Below are positions 4,405 to 6,779 of a stretch of DNA of 6,779 nucleotides, piece after piece. The DNA is from an uncultured Clostridia bacterium. GTDB taxonomy: Bacteria; Bacillota; Clostridia; Lachnospirales; Lachnospiraceae. The notes under the pieces were generated by a model that saw only the letters and a list, made by a program, of their open reading frames with translations, did no database searches and was not told the DNA's origin. The position numbers were made by a program, and so were the translations under genes. The DNA lies in NCBI GenBank assembly GCA_947178015.1, contig CAMWWW010000127.1, forward strand, positions 1 to 6,779, in the 5' to 3' direction. Every line of letters starts with the position of its first letter. Position 1 is the stretch's first letter.

Positions 4405-5274
4405 TCACACTACTCCAAGCTCTTTTTTCAATAAAACATAGATCTCCTCTGCAATCTCCTCCGAAACAGCCGTTTGATTCCAGAGCTCATACGCACAGAT
4501 TCCCTGATACAGCAACATGCGAAGCCCATTATACGCTTCTGCGCCACAGCTTCTGGCATATCTCATAAATGTTGTCTCAAATGGTGTATAGACCAGATCA
4601 TATGCCGTCTCCACCATCTGATAAAACTCCTTTTCCTCAATCACAGCATGTTCCACATTAGGATACATCCCTACATTGGTGGTCTGAATCACTAGATAAC
4701 GATCAGCGGAAAGCTTTCTATAATCCTCCGTCCGCAATGCCACACATTCCGCATGATAACCGTTTTCTATCCTCTTTGCAAGCGCCGCCGCATTTTCATA
4801 GGTTCGGTTTAGAATCCAGATTCTATCTGCTCCCTCGCCTGCACACAGATGCGCGGTTGTCTGCGCCACGCCTCCGGCGCCGAGAATCACCACCTGCCTG
4901 CCTTTTATCTGTATGCCCTCAACCTCCATCGCCCTTTTCAGCCCTGTTATATCTGTATTATACCCTCGATAACCGCCCTCTATGCGAACCAAGGTATTCA
5001 CCGCGCCGATCGCTTCTGCTACGGAATCGATGGAAACAAGACTTTGCATCACCTGAACCTTATATGGCACACTGACGTTTAAGCCCAGAACATTTAATTC
5101 ATAAGCTCCCTTTACCGCCACATCAAGCCCGCTTTTCTCCGGCTGAAAAGGAACATAGGCCATATTTATGCCTGTCCTTTCCGCTAATGTATTATGAATC
5201 AACGGCGACAACGTATGCCCAACCGGATTCGCCATCAAGCCACAGATCCTTGTCCTTCCATTTATCTCTCTCAT
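4405..5274 (-). CDS. aroE: Shikimate dehydrogenase (NADP+)
   Basis: It reduces 3-dehydroshikimate to shikimate with NADPH, just before the shikimate kinase step encoded by the next gene. The 289-residue form has the substrate site HTLSP (20-24, Ser23), catalytic Lys72 in NVSVPYK, Asn93 (GAVNTL) and Asp108 (GYNTDITG). The nucleotide fold has GAGG (132-135), and NRT (157-159) reads the NADP phosphate. The C-terminal helix is GLRMLLYQG...YELW. Two small departures from common motifs are NVSVPYK for NVTVPYK and QTTNVGMYP for NTTPVGMYP; neither removes a catalytic residue. The start at 5274 is chosen because AGGAGG (5286-5281) is 6 nt upstream; the ATG at 5280 directly abuts it. It begins 15 nt after yqeG, suggesting one operon. 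Confidence 0.96.
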   Translation of the reverse strand: MREINGRTRICGLMANPVGHTLSPLIHNTLAERTGINMAYVPFQPEKSGLDVAVKGAYELNVLGLNVSVPYKVQVMQSLVSIDSVAEAIGAVNTLVRIEGGYRGYNTDITGLKRAMEVEGIQIKGRQVVILGAGGVAQTTAHLCAGEGADRIWILNRTYENAAALAKRIENGYHAECVALRTEDYRKLSADRYLVIQTTNVGMYPNVEHAVIEEKEFYQMVETAYDLVYTPFETTFMRYARSCGAEAYNGLRMLLYQGICAYELWNQTAVSEEIAEEIYVLLKKELGVV

Positions 5275-5280
5275 CCTCAT

Positions 5281-5286
5281 CCTCCT
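5281..5286 (-). promoter_or_regulatory. Ribosome binding site that fixes the aroE start
   Basis: On the - strand AGGAGG is followed directly by ATGAGGATG. Only the second ATG (5274-5272) has normal 6-nt spacing, so the protein begins MREIN. Confidence 0.75.
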
Positions 5287-5289
5287 GTT

Positions 5290-5787
5290 TTAATGCCTCT
5301 GTCTTTTGTAAAAAAAGAGCACGCCCCGCTCCAAATACCGTTTTAGCACAATCTGGATCTCTTCCTTTGGATGAATGGGCTTTACCAATATGGTTGGGAT
5401 ACCAGCACGATTTGCACCATAAATATCCGTAAAAAGCTGATCGCCTACAAACACCGTATTCTCTTTATTACACCCCATTTTTTTCATCCCTCTCTCAAAT
5501 CCCTTGACAGAGGGCTTATGAGCGTCCTCAATATAGGCTGCACCCACGGAATCTGCAAAACTTTTCACCCGCTCAAGCTGATTATTCGAGATCAAGCATG
5601 TCTGAAATCCAAGCTCCATAAGATTTGCAAACAATTCCTTTGCCCGGTTATCTGCCGGCGCGCCGTGAGGCACCAGCGTATTATCAACATCAAACAATAC
5701 GCCGCGCACTCCCTTTTCATACAATGCATGAAAATCAATCTGATAAACAGAATCTAAATATTCCTTTGGGTAAAAACGCTTTAACAT
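5290..5787 (-). CDS. yqeG: YqeG family HAD (IIIA) phosphatase
   Basis: This 165-residue soluble phosphatase belongs to the HAD superfamily. Motif I is FDVDNTL with nucleophile Asp33 and acid Asp35. Motif II is LISNN (65-69), motif III is Lys91 in HKPS, and motif IV is VGDQLFTD with Asp116 and Asp121. The set is complete, so it should be active and Mg2+-dependent. The same family includes the yeast phosphatidylglycerophosphate phosphatase Gep4, so a lipid phosphate substrate is possible; the bacterial substrate is not settled by the sequence. Its ATG overlaps the nrdR stop by 7 nt, and aroE follows after 15 nt. In Bacillus yqeG is followed by yqeH and then aroE; here yqeH is absent. Confidence 0.93.
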   Translation of the reverse strand: MLKRFYPKEYLDSVYQIDFHALYEKGVRGVLFDVDNTLVPHGAPADNRAKELFANLMELGFQTCLISNNQLERVKSFADSVGAAYIEDAHKPSVKGFERGMKKMGCNKENTVFVGDQLFTDIYGANRAGIPTILVKPIHPKEEIQIVLKRYLERGVLFFYKRQRH

Positions 5788-6248
5788 CTCTCTCCGTCCT
5801 TATCCAATATTTTCTTAAGCTCCTCCATAAATGTCCCAACATCCTTAAATTCGCGGTATACAGATGCAAATCGCACATAAGCAACTGAGTCGAAATCCTT
5901 AAGCCTGCTCATAACAATCTCTCCGATACGAGAGCTGGGCACCTCCCTCTCTTCCGTCTGAAACACAATATTCTCTATCTCATCGACAAATTCCTTAATC
6001 TGATTCATAGGCACAGGACGCTTGTGGCAGGAACGCACAATTCCTGCCTCTATCTTCTCCCTATCATAAGGCTCTCTCCGATTATCCTTTTTAATCACAA
6101 CAAACGGTATTGTCTCCACTTTCTCATATGTGGTAAATCTCTTTCCACATTCATCACACTGCCTTCTTCTGCGAATGGAATTATTCTCCTCCGATGGTCT
6201 GGAATCAATTACCTTTGTATTTTCTTTATTACAAAAAGGGCATTTCAT
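5781..6248 (-). CDS. nrdR: Transcriptional repressor NrdR
   Basis: NrdR represses ribonucleotide reductase genes according to the ATP/dATP balance. The 155-residue protein has the zinc ribbon CPFC...CDEC (Cys3, Cys6, Cys31, Cys34) with the basic segment RRRRQC. The ATP-cone domain follows (about 49-139: VVIKKDNRREPYDREKIEAGI... to FDSVAYVRFASVYREF). Length and motifs are typical. The ATG at 6248 has a strong ribosome site, GGAGGTG (6263-6257), 8 nt upstream. It overlaps yqeG by 7 nt, so the two are probably translationally coupled. No ribonucleotide reductase gene or clear tandem NrdR box is in the window, so its targets lie elsewhere. Confidence 0.97.
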   Translation of the reverse strand: MKCPFCNKENTKVIDSRPSEENNSIRRRRQCDECGKRFTTYEKVETIPFVVIKKDNRREPYDREKIEAGIVRSCHKRPVPMNQIKEFVDEIENIVFQTEEREVPSSRIGEIVMSRLKDFDSVAYVRFASVYREFKDVGTFMEELKKILDKDGERC

Positions 6249-6310
6249 ACTTCTTTCACCTCCATTGTATTTGTTTCTCTTATTTTCTTATCAAATAAGC
6301 CCACTTCAAG

Positions 6311-6571
6311 CTAACACTTACACTTGACATAGACTTCCTCAATTTTTACATTGACAAGAATAATATCTTCTCCCACCTGACAAATGCAGGAAAATGGTAT
6401 GACATATTCCATATCTCTTCCAAAGATTCCACAAAGTTTTCCCGGTCCCGGAATAATCAATGCCAGCACCTTGCCTGATACCATATCGATCTCCACATCC
6501 GCCACACATCCCAACACCTTGCAGTCTCTCTCATTAATAACTTCCTTTTGCCTAAGCTCACATACTCTCAT
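6311..6571 (-). CDS. YlmC/YmxH family sporulation protein (PRC-barrel)
   Basis: This 86-residue protein is a single PRC-barrel domain of the YlmC/YmxH family, common in spore-forming Firmicutes. Recognisable pieces are MRVCELRQKEVIN (1-13), DCKVLGCVADVEID (16-29), ALIIPGPGKLCGIFGRD (37-53) and YVIPFSCICQVGEDIILVNV (56-75). The precise role is unknown; family members are linked with sporulation. It is cysteine-rich for its size and ends in KCKC. There is no signal peptide or membrane segment. The start ATG (6571-6569) has only a weak GGCGG about 7 nt upstream. It lies 62 nt before nrdR and downstream of the tRNA terminator, so it may begin the nrdR-yqeG-aroE-aroK transcription unit; no confident promoter is seen in 6572-6679. 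Confidence 0.9.
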   Translation of the reverse strand: MRVCELRQKEVINERDCKVLGCVADVEIDMVSGKVLALIIPGPGKLCGIFGRDMEYVIPFSCICQVGEDIILVNVKIEEVYVKCKC

Positions 6572-6679
6572 GATAAATCCGCCAGTACCCTTTTTATCAC
6601 TTTACGACAGAGGCTTGCCATTTATTCCTGCCTCCCCGAAATCCAAGATAGATCCGTGACAGATTTTCAGTACAATCGT

Positions 6680-6713
6680 AAAAAGCCGCATCAGATCCCT
6701 CTTCTGCGGCTTT
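6680..6713 (-). terminator. Intrinsic terminator downstream of the tRNA
   Basis: On the - strand AAAGCCGCA (6713-6705) pairs with TGCGGCTTT (6690-6682) through 9 pairs around a 14-nt loop, and two further Ts extend the run to 6680. It begins 13 nt after the tRNA 3' end and would end the tRNA transcript before ylmC/ymxH. Confidence 0.75.
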
Positions 6714-6725
6714 CCCTTCCATCAA

Positions 6726-6779
6726 AGCTGGAAAAGGGACTTGAACCCTCGACCCCTTCATTACGAGTGAAGTGCTCTA
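6726..6779 (-). tRNA. tRNA-Thr (anticodon CGT), 3' part only
   Basis: On the - strand the 54 visible nt run from the D-arm 3' side (TAGAGC) through the anticodon stem-loop CTTCA-CTCGTAA-TGAAG, with anticodon CGT reading ACG. The variable loop GGGTC is followed by the T-arm GAGGG-TTCAAGT-CCCTT and the acceptor 3' strand TTCCAGC with discriminator T (6726). The 5' acceptor strand lies beyond the right edge and is predicted to be GCTGGAA. CCA is not encoded; TTG follows instead. The mobile element lies more than 4 kb away, so this tRNA is not its visible attachment site. Confidence 0.93.

Noticed and set aside
6264..6290. TTGATA and TACAAT on the - strand upstream of nrdR as a promoter
   Set aside because: The spacer is 19 nt, and transcription would start inside the ribosome site GGAGGTG, leaving no usable leader.
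6572..6679. Promoter for ylmC/ymxH
   Set aside because: TTGGAT with TAAATG and a GAATAAAT box were considered, but neither gives a convincing -10 at proper spacing.
6726..6779. tRNA-Thr as the attachment site of the mobile element
   Set aside because: The element boundary is clearly inside cotJC, more than 4 kb away, with intact host genes in between.

Overview
The window looks like a chromosomal segment of a spore-forming Clostridia, most likely Lachnospiraceae. The evidence is the protein types (CotJA/B/C spore-coat proteins, a YlmC/YmxH sporulation protein, YqeG next to AroE, NrdR, EF-P with KPGKG) and the strong AGGAGG-type ribosome sites. The family assignment is by protein resemblance only; no search was run.

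Positions 1 to about 2135 are the right-hand end of an integrated mobile element, read on the + strand. It holds the last 37 codons of a PemK/MazF-type toxin, a 66-aa small protein with a SHOCT-like helical end, and a 565-aa large serine recombinase that reads into the element's boundary. The rest of the element lies off the left edge.

From about 2135 to the right everything is host DNA with all genes on the - strand. In order of transcription (right to left) these are: the 3' part of a tRNA-Thr(CGT) with its terminator; ylmC/ymxH; nrdR, yqeG, aroE and aroK, closely spaced and probably co-transcribed; efp with its own promoter and terminator; a gene-free stretch of about 370 bp holding two tandem 85-bp hairpin-forming repeats plus the cotJ promoter region; and the cotJA-cotJB-cotJC operon. 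The element has broken cotJC after the codons for GLLTDIGSE, just where the metal-binding motif of this manganese-catalase-like protein would begin.

The main point of interest is this junction. A recombinase-bearing element sits inside a mother-cell spore-coat gene, the arrangement seen in skin-type elements that excise during sporulation. Whether this element excises to restore cotJC cannot be decided from the window, because the other end is missing. Further signals are a 17-bp near-perfect hairpin inside the toxin gene, a palindrome at the predicted recombinase transcription start, and the tandem 85-bp repeats.
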